From assembly GCA_964347035.1 (NCBI GenBank), contig CAYFXE010000015.1, forward strand, positions 1-64,000: DNA of 64,000 nt, given 5' to 3'. A model generated the notes under the pieces. That model was not told the origin of the DNA. It ran no database searches and saw only the letters and a list, made by a program, of their open reading frames with translations. Position 1 is the stretch's first letter, and every line of letters begins with the position of its first letter. Positions 16,118 through 23,784 of this stretch are shown piece by piece. The DNA is from CAYFXE01 sp964347035. Lineage in GTDB: Bacteria; Acidobacteriota; Aminicenantia; Aminicenantales; Aminicenantaceae. The translations under genes and the position numbers were made by a program.

Positions 16118-17044
16118 TTAGAACGATTCAAGTTTTTCAAGTTTTTCAAGTCTGACCCTGTCGTAGATCTCTTCAACGCCTCTGGCTGTGGCCGCCTTAG
16201 ATGCCAGCTTCAAGCCAAATTCTGCCGCTACGAAAGGATCATTCCCTTCGGAAAGTTTGGCTGCTGTGGCCGCGCAAAAAACATCACCGCATCCTGTGGT
16301 ATCCACGACTTCGGCCACAATCGGCGAAGAGATTTTCTTTGACTCTGCGGGAGTCATCACCAGACCCCCCGCTTTTCCATGAGTGACGAAAATGGCCCTT
16401 GATCCAAGCTGGAAGGCCGTCTGAGCAAAGATCAACATTTCTTCTGCTGTCGGATTGACATCGGGATGCCCGAGTATTGCAGCCATTTCCTTGGCGTTCG
16501 CCTGGATATAATCCACTCCTTGTATCCAATTCTTCCATTCAGGCAGAGGACGATATTGACGGGGCACACCCAGCTCCTTCGAGAGAGGTAGCGAATGAAT
16601 ATCCACCCATATCGGGCAGGAAGCCGCTTGGACAATGGCTTGCCAATCTTTGAGCTCGATATCAAAGCCAGAATTGATGACGAGGATGAACATCCTTAAC
16701 TCAGGAAGATCTTGTAAGATTTGATAGGGAGGGATAGGAGGAACGACAGATTTGAGAATTTCTAACCTTTCTCCCGTTTTAGGATAATGGAGCTCGACTT
16801 GGTTTCCAGGTCCAGTGACTTGGTTGATACCCCTCCTTTGGAGAGTTTTCCAATCTTTGGTGATTCTGGTCACCTCTGAGACCAGGAGAGAACCGAGATT
16901 CGAGTAGAGATAGACCTCTTTATCTAGAGCACACAGCACAGCACCCTGATACAGGATTCCTCCCAATCCTTTCCAAACAGGTTTGGCAACCTGGCTTATC
17001 CAATCAAAGGTGATCGTCCCGAGAAGCCCAAATTTTTCGGTCAT
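16118..17044 (-). CDS. PfkB-family carbohydrate/nucleoside kinase
   Basis: Ribokinase-like sugar or nucleoside kinase. The C-terminal signature VDTTGCGDVFCAATAAKL (about residues 243-260) contains the anion hole and catalytic Asp of DTxGxGD; Cys replaces the usual Ala. An earlier FVTHGKAGG loop fits the nucleotide site. The substrate is not recognisable; the N-terminal GLLGTITFDWI lacks the ribokinase GG substrate signature. AGAGG lies four bases before the ATG. The last codons come from a short tandem repeat (TTTTTCAAG units, 16131-16150), giving the EKLEKLESF tail, which looks like a recent extension of the 3' end. Confidence 0.85.
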   Translation of the reverse strand: MTEKFGLLGTITFDWISQVAKPVWKGLGGILYQGAVLCALDKEVYLYSNLGSLLVSEVTRITKDWKTLQRRGINQVTGPGNQVELHYPKTGERLEILKSVVPPIPPYQILQDLPELRMFILVINSGFDIELKDWQAIVQAASCPIWVDIHSLPLSKELGVPRQYRPLPEWKNWIQGVDYIQANAKEMAAILGHPDVNPTAEEMLIFAQTAFQLGSRAIFVTHGKAGGLVMTPAESKKISSPIVAEVVDTTGCGDVFCAATAAKLSEGNDPFVAAEFGLKLASKAATARGVEEIYDRVRLEKLEKLESF

Positions 17045-17159
17045 TGACCTCTGTGATATCGGGATATCTCCCGGTTATGTTCATGCCTTTTCCGCATATC
17101 CGCTAAGCTCTCTTCGTTTCAGAGTTTTTTCAGAACCGATCAGGGATTTATCCTTGTAT

Positions 17160-17189
17160 TTGACTCTTAGCTTGGCTTCTATGTTATAT
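17160..17189 (+). promoter_or_regulatory. Probable promoter of larA
   Basis: TTGACT (17160-17165) and TTATAT (17184-17189), 18-bp spacer, in the 234-base divergent space between the PfkB gene and larA. The leader to the ATG would be about 80 bases. Confidence 0.4.
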
Positions 17190-17278
17190 TATTGCATCAA
17201 GAGATGGAAGGAAAAAGTTCAAGATAGACTCATTTCAACCTAACAAGGGCTACAATTAGAACAAACGAAAAAAAACGG

Positions 17279-18661
17279 ATGAAAAAAGTTATACTCGACC
17301 TCGGGCGAATCCAGCTCCCTCTGAAAGTGCCCGATCAAACGGATATCCTTTCCATGGACACAGCTCCTTCACTCCCCAATCCTGTAGAGGCTATTCGCCA
17401 TGCCCTAGCCAAACCTATAGACTCGCCACCTCTGAAAACTCTGATCAGCCAGAAGCTTCGAGTCAAGCCCGATGCCCAGGCCGTTGTCGTCATATCAGAC
17501 CAAACCCGCCCCGTTCCCTACTCGGGGGAATCGGGCATCCTCTTCCCTCTTATCAATGAGATGATCCAGGCAGGACTCTCCTCATCGCGGATACTTCTTC
17601 TCGTGGCCACGGGCACCCATCGGGCGATGGATGAACAGGAACTCCGTAGAATGCTGGACCCTCGGCTTTTCTCGTTAGATCTTCGGATCATCAACCACGA
17701 CAGCCGCAGCAAAAAGGATATGGTGGCTGTAGGACAGACAACCTGGGGTGGAGATATCTTCATCAACCACCACTACGTCGAAAGCGACATAAAAATTTTG
17801 ACTGGTCTGGTGGAAAGTCACTTCATGGCCGGAGCCTCAGGAGGCAGAAAATCCATCTGCCCAGGACTCATAGCTGAAGCCTCCACTCACATCCTCCACA
17901 GCGGACCCGTGCTCGCCTCGCCTAGGGCTCGAGATCTGATCCTTGAGGGAAACCCAGTCCACGAAGAGGCATCTAAAGTCGCCAGAATGGCCGGCTGCGA
18001 TATGATCCTCAACGTCACGCTCGATTCAAATTTCAGGCTGACAGGTGTGTTTGCTGGGGAGATGGATAAAGCCTTCCTAGCCGCCTTCGATAAACTTAAG
18101 AGTTATGCGGCCATTCCCGTCACAAAAAAATACGATATCGTCCTCAGCCATACGGGCTATGTAGGTGTCAATCATTATCAAGCTGCCAAGGGTGCCCTGA
18201 CCTGTGCTCCTTTGGCCAAAGAGGGAGGGATGTGCCTCTTGGCTGCCCACCACACCGACCCGGATCCTGTGGGCAGTTTGAATTACAAGAAGATGATGCG
18301 GTTACTCGCGCATGAAGGAAGGAAAAAATTTCTGAATATGATCATTGATCCTGCCTGGGATTTTGTACCTGAGCAGTGGGAAGCTCAGATGTGGACTCGA
18401 CTCTTCCAGATAACTCCGCCTGAACATCTTATATACTGCACTCTAGATATTCCCAGACATTCCTTCTCGTGGCTGCCTGGCCTGGATGCCAGAACAATCG
18501 CTCCCGGATCCACCTCTCTCCAAAAGCTCGTAGAGAATGCTTTCTATTGGGCTCATGACAGGCTTCATGCCCTCTTGGGAAGAGTGCCTCGAGCAGCCAT
18601 CCTCATCGACGGACCGTATGGGATTCCCCTCGTCGAAGGAGATGAAAAAAGGGAACGATAA
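17279..18661 (+). CDS. larA: LarA-family nickel-dependent racemase
   Basis: Member of the lactate racemase LarA family, which uses a nickel pincer (NPN) cofactor for racemisation or epimerisation of 2-hydroxyacids. DQTRPVP near residue 80, VATGTHRAM near 109 (active-site His) and SHFMAGASGGRKSICPG near 180-196 (His and the cofactor-linked Lys) match the family, and the two-domain length of 460 is right. The accessory genes larB, larC and larE that make and load the cofactor are not within the window, so either they lie elsewhere or the protein acts differently. Many LarA homologues are not lactate racemases; the substrate is open. Confidence 0.87.
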   Translation: MKKVILDLGRIQLPLKVPDQTDILSMDTAPSLPNPVEAIRHALAKPIDSPPLKTLISQKLRVKPDAQAVVVISDQTRPVPYSGESGILFPLINEMIQAGLSSSRILLLVATGTHRAMDEQELRRMLDPRLFSLDLRIINHDSRSKKDMVAVGQTTWGGDIFINHHYVESDIKILTGLVESHFMAGASGGRKSICPGLIAEASTHILHSGPVLASPRARDLILEGNPVHEEASKVARMAGCDMILNVTLDSNFRLTGVFAGEMDKAFLAAFDKLKSYAAIPVTKKYDIVLSHTGYVGVNHYQAAKGALTCAPLAKEGGMCLLAAHHTDPDPVGSLNYKKMMRLLAHEGRKKFLNMIIDPAWDFVPEQWEAQMWTRLFQITPPEHLIYCTLDIPRHSFSWLPGLDARTIAPGSTSLQKLVENAFYWAHDRLHALLGRVPRAAILIDGPYGIPLVEGDEKRER

Positions 18662-18691
18662 AAGGAGACGTCCCCTCTTTTAGACTTCGGG

Positions 18692-18720
18692 TTGACGGTG
18701 CATGCCGCAGGCATTATATT
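18692..18720 (+). promoter_or_regulatory. cas6 promoter with palindrome in the spacer
   Basis: TTGACG (18692-18697) and TATATT (18715-18720) with exactly 17 bp between. The spacer contains the palindrome ATGCC-GCA-GGCAT (18702-18714), a candidate operator. The -10 ends nine bases before the cas6 ATG, so the transcript would be leaderless or nearly so. Confidence 0.6.
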
Positions 18721-18729
18721 CAGAAGACC

Positions 18730-19542
18730 ATGATTTCCAGTATTCTGATCAAGTTCAGGCCCCAGGATGATCTAAAAATCGTGGGGCGGGGCGAAGAGCC
18801 GCTATTCCATCTCTTGCTCGATGTTTTGAGGAAGAAAAATCCAACCTTGGCCCACAATTTCCAGATGGAGAAAAACGAGAAACCTTTAACTCTCTCTCCC
18901 CTTCTGAAGGGGGCAAATTTTTCTGGGAAACACTCTTATCTCTCTCCTAAGGATAGAATATCTTTTCGAATCACCTGTCTGCAGAAAGATTTTTTAGAAC
19001 CTGTTGTTCAAGGTTTTTTTTCTCTCTCTGCAGAAGAAGAACCCGTTCGATTTGCCCACGGAAAAATCGCTATCGAAAAAATCGATATGCAAAAGGCTAC
19101 TCCGGCACATTTCATATCCTTCGAACAACTTCTGGAAGAAGCGCAGCCTGAATTCCGTATCACTCTCGAGTTCTGCTCCCCTGCATCTTTCGGAAAAGCG
19201 ACTGGTGAACTGATTTTTCCTCTTCCACGCCTTGTTTTTTCTTCTCTACGCAAAAAGTGGAATACATTCTCCAAGACGAAAATCCCCTCAGATATCAAGA
19301 AAGAATTTGAAAATATGAGAATCCAGCGGTTCAACCTGAAGACCGCATCAACCTATCTCAGGAAGGAAGAAATCCTCGGATTTATCGGAACGGCTGTTTA
19401 CCAGCTCCCACCGTCAACGGAAAAAGAAAAAAGAAGGATGATCAATGCCTTGGCCAACTTTGCCTTTTACGCTGGAATAGGTACAAAGACAGAAAAGGGC
19501 ATGGGTCAGACGAGAAGGAAAGATCATGAAAAATATGGATGA
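18730..19542 (+). CDS. cas6: Cas6 CRISPR pre-crRNA endoribonuclease, stand-alone
   Basis: RAMP-fold RNase that cuts CRISPR repeat RNA. The N-terminal RRM runs IKFRPQDDLKIVG to about residue 120, with His27 and His42 near the usual catalytic region and the conserved KPLTLSPLLKG at about 49-59. FCSPASFG near 148 follows, and the glycine-rich C-terminal loop FYAGIGTKTEKGMGQTRR near 248-265 is diagnostic of Cas6. The length of 270 is normal. No CRISPR array and no other cas gene is visible anywhere in the 64 kb. The downstream hydrolase starts inside cas6, so the two are cotranscribed. It may serve an array elsewhere in the genome, or process other RNA. The fold is confident; the function is open. 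Confidence 0.85.
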   Translation: MISSILIKFRPQDDLKIVGRGEEPLFHLLLDVLRKKNPTLAHNFQMEKNEKPLTLSPLLKGANFSGKHSYLSPKDRISFRITCLQKDFLEPVVQGFFSLSAEEEPVRFAHGKIAIEKIDMQKATPAHFISFEQLLEEAQPEFRITLEFCSPASFGKATGELIFPLPRLVFSSLRKKWNTFSKTKIPSDIKKEFENMRIQRFNLKTASTYLRKEEILGFIGTAVYQLPPSTEKEKRRMINALANFAFYAGIGTKTEKGMGQTRRKDHEKYG

Positions 19543-20119
19543 TGTTGTCCAAATGCTTAACACCCACCACTGGAGGCCCGAACCAAGAAAATCGGCTATC
19601 CTCTTTATCGACCTCCAAGAATATTTTCGAGAGATAGCTCTTCCCATCCTGACAAACATCAAGAAAATTCTGGTCCGGGGCAGAGAGAAAAACATTCCCA
19701 TTATTTTTACTCAACACAGCCATGCGCCTGGTGAATCTCAAGGGATACTGGGAGATTGGTGGCCTGAATTAATCATTAAAGGAACACCCGAGAGCCAACT
19801 TCTACCTGAGCTGGAGGTGCAACCTTCTGAGATTGTGATCGGGAAAAACCGGTACAACGCCTTCTACAACACAGGATTGGAACAGAGCCTAATCGAGGCC
19901 AAGATCAGCGATGTCATCATCGCAGGAGTGATGACCAATCTCTGCTGTGAAACCACAGCCCGGGAGGCTTTTGTTCGGGATTTCCGAGTCTTTTTTCTGG
20001 CCGATGGTACGGCTACAGTCAACGAGGAATTCCATATGGCATCACTCGTCAACCTCTCTTATGGTTTTGCCACACTCCTTACCTGTGCTCAACTCGAAGA
20101 GTGGCTGAATGACTGGTGA
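19526..20119 (+). CDS. Isochorismatase-fold cysteine hydrolase
   Basis: Nicotinamidase/isochorismatase-like alpha/beta hydrolase. The catalytic triad is visible as Asp29 in LFIDLQ, Lys107 in VIGKNRYNAF and Cys140 in GVMTNLCCETTARE, with the cis-peptide VM just before. The length of 197 is typical. ATG lies 17 bases inside the end of cas6, with AAGGA about seven bases upstream, so the two genes are translationally coupled. Substrate (nicotinamide, ureidoacrylate, N-carbamoyl compound) cannot be told; no NAD-recycling neighbour is present. There is no established link between this fold and CRISPR processing. Confidence 0.87.
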   Translation: MKNMDDVVQMLNTHHWRPEPRKSAILFIDLQEYFREIALPILTNIKKILVRGREKNIPIIFTQHSHAPGESQGILGDWWPELIIKGTPESQLLPELEVQPSEIVIGKNRYNAFYNTGLEQSLIEAKISDVIIAGVMTNLCCETTAREAFVRDFRVFFLADGTATVNEEFHMASLVNLSYGFATLLTCAQLEEWLNDW

Positions 20120-20194
20120 GAACACATCTTATTATCCTTGTTTCTGTACAATCCTCATGCAATTTTTGATAAAATACAATAGGTAGGGACGGGA

Positions 20195-20214
20195 TATCAG
20201 ATCAGAGTCTGATA
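20195..20214. repeat. Short palindrome after the hydrolase gene
   Basis: TATCAGA and TCTGATA separated by six bases form a 20-base palindrome in the 169-base space 20120-20288. No T-run follows, so it is not a clear terminator and may be an operator for the next gene. Confidence 0.35.
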
Positions 20215-20288
20215 AGGAGTAAATTTTATATCTGTCTTTAATTTAATCTCATCTAGGCATAATATCTGCATACTATCTAATCGAGAAG

Positions 20289-20879
20289 ATGAGCTTACAA
20301 TCTATCGTTGATTTGATCACCCCAAATTCGATTTCTCTTGTCCTCTTAGCACTTTGTTCTCTCTGGCTGCTCAAGGTGATCATCAAAAAACAAGGAGAAA
20401 TATTACTCCGGGTGTCTCTGATATTTATCATTGTTTTTTTGGCGTTCATCTTTTTCCAGCGGAGTGAAATCGGAGAATGGACTTTTCCCGAAATCAAGCA
20501 AAATCTATTCCCAGAAAAATTGCCGGCTCTAAATTATCGAGTCGAGAGCGGCTCTCCATATGGAGAGTTTAGAAAGCGATATATTTTTGAAGATCCTCGG
20601 CCCAAACTTATTCTTTCTCTCGACAAAACGGGTGGTTTTCTCAGTCTGAAAAGAATCTCATCCTTGAATGCAATCTTGAAAAGGCTGGAGTTGCCTCCAG
20701 TTAAACACGGAGCCAAAGAGCTGTCTTCAATCACGGGTTTGCGGAGAGATATTAAGTTTTATCGCTGGGAAGATTATCCTCTAGGGGTGCTCATCGTGAA
20801 GAGGGATCTTTGTCAGTACAGAGAAAGCTTGGAATCCTATCATTGTCTTGTGTCCATAACCATAAAAAACAAGAAATAA
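20289..20879 (+). CDS. Hypothetical membrane protein, two N-terminal TM helices
   Basis: I do not recognise this 196-residue protein. Two hydrophobic helices (about residues 14-30 and 39-56) are separated by a short basic loop (KKQGE), then a soluble domain of about 135 residues with YRVESGSPYGEFRKRYIFEDPRPKLILSLDKTGG and several basic and aromatic patches. No catalytic motif is seen. GAGAAG lies next to the ATG. The gene stands between the cas6 pair and the convergent pgs operon, so context says little. Codon use resembles its neighbours. Confidence 0.6.
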   Translation: MSLQSIVDLITPNSISLVLLALCSLWLLKVIIKKQGEILLRVSLIFIIVFLAFIFFQRSEIGEWTFPEIKQNLFPEKLPALNYRVESGSPYGEFRKRYIFEDPRPKLILSLDKTGGFLSLKRISSLNAILKRLELPPVKHGAKELSSITGLRRDIKFYRWEDYPLGVLIVKRDLCQYRESLESYHCLVSITIKNKK

Positions 20880-20936
20880 TAGCCTCATCACTCCGGGCGT
20901 TCCTTCCAAAAAACCTGTTTCCCTTCCCGAATTTTG

Positions 20937-22154
20937 CTATTTGAAGTTGAAAAATCTTTTCCTCGTTCCTCGCCAGACGATAAAAAAAGAAACAAACAAA
21001 AGATAACCCAACGATACCATAAAAAATAACGGATGTTTTTCCCGAGCCCTCAAGTATATCCTTCCCTCTCCTGGTTGTGGAAGGGGAATAGGGTCCCAAG
21101 GAAGGCCATAACGGCTGATAAGCCCTCGGATGTTGAGAAGATGTATCACCGGAATATTCCTGGCCGCCATTTCATGGATGACACCCCCCTTCTCCGGCAG
21201 ATGAATGCGATTACTTTTGGCCAGACCTGGCTTCAGCTCTAGCACAGAAACATCTGTTCCGATATTGGACCAGCTTCCTCCGATATTAATAAAAGCTTTA
21301 ATCTCATCTTTTCCTGCTTGTTCATCATAAAGAGTCATCCTCAAATCAACATTCCTCGACAAATCCGGTTCATCAATGAACATAATCCCTCTCTTCTCGA
21401 CTTCTGACCTGAGTAAGGAGCGAATCACCACCTTCATTTCTTCCCCTCTATCGTGGTCACCACCCAATGACATAGCAATAGGCTTGACCTCAAAAACTCC
21501 GGCCTCCTCGAGGCAATCATGCATAAGAAGCCAATGAAAATCCGGGCGATTGGCTCCCCATTGTGAGGCACCAAGAGACGATATCAGGAGGGGCTTCAGT
21601 CCCAAGGCTTTGGCCCCAGAGAGCACGGCTACGATCAAGCTTGGAAAAGAGCTAGATGCGCCGACAGCAATCGTTTCTCCTCTACTTACTCCGGCTTCTC
21701 TCAATAAAAAAACAACAAGAGCCGCGAAATTGGGGTTAGTCGTCGTTCTTTTGGCTTCAAGTTGACCCAGGGATGTGGTGAGTGGCGAAAATTTGATCCC
21801 GATGAGTCCAGTCTGATTGGGATCGAATTGCCTATCGATAGAGATTTTAGCCACGTACTGACATTCTCTGAGTTTGGTTATTGCTTCCATCATGATTCTT
21901 GAAGCGTTCACCATCTCCTTGTTCATCCTTTCTACGCCCCAGAAGGGAATGATTTTCACGGATATGAAACACAGAATGCTTACGAGCATCAGAATGATAA
22001 TACCTGATTGATTTCTTCCTTCTCCTTCTTTAGGAATTAGTCTTTTTGGGTTAAAAAATAGGTACACCATTTTGATCGGTTTAATCTCCAAGAACCAAGC
22101 TCCTCTCGTCAACAATGTATGCCCTTCAGATTCATCAGCTAAGGAAAAATCCAT
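20937..22154 (-). CDS. pgsW: Poly-gamma-glutamate system protein PgsW-like
   Basis: Last gene of the pgs set. It has one N-terminal TM helix (about residues 50-70, IIILMLVSILCFISVKIIPFW), a large soluble domain (RTTTNPNFAALVVFLLREAGVSRGETIAVGASSSFPSL, then AFINIGGSWSNIGTDVS) and a C-terminal TM helix near 380-397. This layout fits the PgsW family found next to pgsB and pgsC in Gram-negative bacteria; its biochemical role is not known. The ATG at 22154 overlaps the pgsC stop by 16 bases. A later start (for example Met29) is possible because no good Shine-Dalgarno is visible. Confidence 0.75.
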   Translation of the reverse strand: MDFSLADESEGHTLLTRGAWFLEIKPIKMVYLFFNPKRLIPKEGEGRNQSGIIILMLVSILCFISVKIIPFWGVERMNKEMVNASRIMMEAITKLRECQYVAKISIDRQFDPNQTGLIGIKFSPLTTSLGQLEAKRTTTNPNFAALVVFLLREAGVSRGETIAVGASSSFPSLIVAVLSGAKALGLKPLLISSLGASQWGANRPDFHWLLMHDCLEEAGVFEVKPIAMSLGGDHDRGEEMKVVIRSLLRSEVEKRGIMFIDEPDLSRNVDLRMTLYDEQAGKDEIKAFINIGGSWSNIGTDVSVLELKPGLAKSNRIHLPEKGGVIHEMAARNIPVIHLLNIRGLISRYGLPWDPIPLPQPGEGRIYLRAREKHPLFFMVSLGYLLFVSFFIVWRGTRKRFFNFK

Positions 22155-22579
22155 CCTATGACCCGAACCAAAAAGTAGGTCACTGTCGATACAACAATTA
22201 ACGATGCCAGGGTGATAAACACTTTTTGTTTTTCCAGGTTATTGGCCAAAAGTCCGGGGATGATCCAGCCTATGGCCTTCAGCCCTGATGGCCCTTTAAA
22301 AACATAAGGCAAAAGGGCAAACCAGAGTTGGGCCCAGATCGCTCCAAGCAAAATATACATGACGAATCGACGCTTCCCGAAAAGAATCAGGTAGCGAGAA
22401 AGCCATCTGTAGGAGAGAAGGCTCAGGAAGGCGACACCGATCGTTACGAGCACTCTCAAGGGTTCATCCAGATAAAGGGCCACATAAGCCGGGACGATGA
22501 TTCCTCCAGGAAAAATGTCGGTAATCTCGATAAACAGGATGGCCATGAGGATCCCGACGAGCAATGTCTCATAGATCAT
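22139..22579 (-). CDS. pgsC: Poly-gamma-glutamate biosynthesis membrane protein PgsC/CapC
   Basis: Small polytopic inner-membrane subunit of poly-gamma-glutamate synthase. It has four to five hydrophobic helices in 146 residues. The N-terminal MIYETLLVGILMAILFIEITDIFPGGIIVPAYVALYL (given here only to identify the region, residues 1-37) carries the CapC hallmark FPGGIIVP. ATG 22579 is preferred to an upstream in-frame codon at 22612 because GGAGG lies nine bases before it. It overlaps the end of pgsB by 11 bases, which fits a coupled PgsB-PgsC complex. Confidence 0.85.
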   Translation of the reverse strand: MIYETLLVGILMAILFIEITDIFPGGIIVPAYVALYLDEPLRVLVTIGVAFLSLLSYRWLSRYLILFGKRRFVMYILLGAIWAQLWFALLPYVFKGPSGLKAIGWIIPGLLANNLEKQKVFITLASLIVVSTVTYFLVRVIGWIFP

Positions 22580-23750
22580 GCGGCTCACCCTCCTTTTCCC
22601 AAAAATCCACAAGATCTCTGCCTACACCGCCTATGTTTCCGATGCCTACCAGTACGCAATCGCCTTTTTCCTGTTGCAGGATTTGGCTCAGAAGCTTATC
22701 CGGTTTACTCCTTTTCAGGATATGGAGTGAAATCCCGTTCGAAGCCCCGAATTTTCTCTTAAACGCCTGAGCATGGAATCCCACAAGGTATATTCGCTTG
22801 AATTCAGGAAAAATCCTCTTTTTCAAAGCGGTCAACCATTGGAGCGTCCGGTCTCCCCTATCATTCCTGAGGTTAAGAAGCCCCACCCACTTTTTCTCCT
22901 CAATTCCTATCACTTTCTGTAGTTTTGATAAAGCAAGACGAGTTGACTCAGGATCGTTAGCTGCAAAGCAACCTACGCATTCAAGCTGACAGGGAGGCGA
23001 CCCCAAATCCACTCTCCACATCTTGAGGCTGCCAAAGTCCGGCTTCGTTTTCATCATACCTCTGAAGGCATTTTTTCTATCCAATTTCAAAAAATCAGCC
23101 ACAGCCAGGGCAAGACGCGCATTCTCTTCCCATTCAAAATACAGAAATTTCTGATCTAGAATGGAGTGATGTTCGAGAGAATCCTTAGAGACTTGGATGA
23201 CTTTTGCCTTCATCATTGCAGCAACCTGTCTGTAAACAGGAACAAATTCATCCTGAGGAACGACCACCGTGCCTCCTCGAGGCACACAGCAGGCAAAGCC
23301 GCGAGCAATCCGGTCTTTTGTGGGCCCCATCTCAGCCAGGTGGTCGAGACGAACGTTAGTGATGACCAGGATTTGAGGCTTCAAAATCTGGGTCGACTCC
23401 ACATAGGCGGTCTCTGGACGGATACTCATTATCTCCGAAACCAAGGCATCGATCTTCATGTCTTTACCAAGTCTCAGGATCTTTTTCTGCTCAAAAATCG
23501 AGGGCAATCCTCTCCTTTTTATCTCCTCCTCACGACCATCGGGATACAGAATCACTGGTCTGGTTCCTGTAGTCTTAGCCAGCACTGTATATCCCCCCTG
23601 TCTCAGCACAGATGCGACCAGACGGGTGACACTCGATTTTCCGCGGGTTCCTGTGACGCAAATCCGGAGCGGGATGGATCGGCTCTTCCGATTGATGAGG
23701 TGACATTCTCGGGACAAATAGAGTACGAACAACAAAAAACATCCCGCCAC
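22569..23750 (-). CDS. pgsB: Poly-gamma-glutamate synthase PgsB/CapB (Mur-ligase-like)
   Basis: ATP-dependent amide ligase that polymerises glutamate through the gamma-carboxyl. A short N-terminal TM (about 1-14) is followed by the Mur-ligase-type P-loop CVTGTRGKSS (residues 31-40). TTGTRPVILYPDG, ESTQILKPQILVITNVRLDHLAEMG and the following carboxylate-activating region match CapB. The annotated start is GTG 23750. In frame upstream, an ATA at 23768-23766 lies seven bases after AAAAAAGGAG and would add six residues (RELAF and so on) to the anchor, so the true start may be that rare codon. It is preceded by the DUF5916 barrel gene on the same strand. Confidence 0.88.
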   Translation of the reverse strand: MAGCFLLFVLYLSRECHLINRKSRSIPLRICVTGTRGKSSVTRLVASVLRQGGYTVLAKTTGTRPVILYPDGREEEIKRRGLPSIFEQKKILRLGKDMKIDALVSEIMSIRPETAYVESTQILKPQILVITNVRLDHLAEMGPTKDRIARGFACCVPRGGTVVVPQDEFVPVYRQVAAMMKAKVIQVSKDSLEHHSILDQKFLYFEWEENARLALAVADFLKLDRKNAFRGMMKTKPDFGSLKMWRVDLGSPPCQLECVGCFAANDPESTRLALSKLQKVIGIEEKKWVGLLNLRNDRGDRTLQWLTALKKRIFPEFKRIYLVGFHAQAFKRKFGASNGISLHILKRSKPDKLLSQILQQEKGDCVLVGIGNIGGVGRDLVDFWEKEGEPHDL

Positions 23751-23784
23751 GAAAGCCAGTTCTCTTATGGTTTTTCTCCTTTTT

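Noticed and set aside
16131..16150. Tandem TTTTTCAAG units as a CRISPR or VNTR locus
   Set aside because: Only two to three short units, fully inside the last codons of the PfkB gene.
18000..21000. CRISPR array near cas6
   Set aside because: I looked for evenly spaced direct repeats on both sides and across the other gaps and found none.
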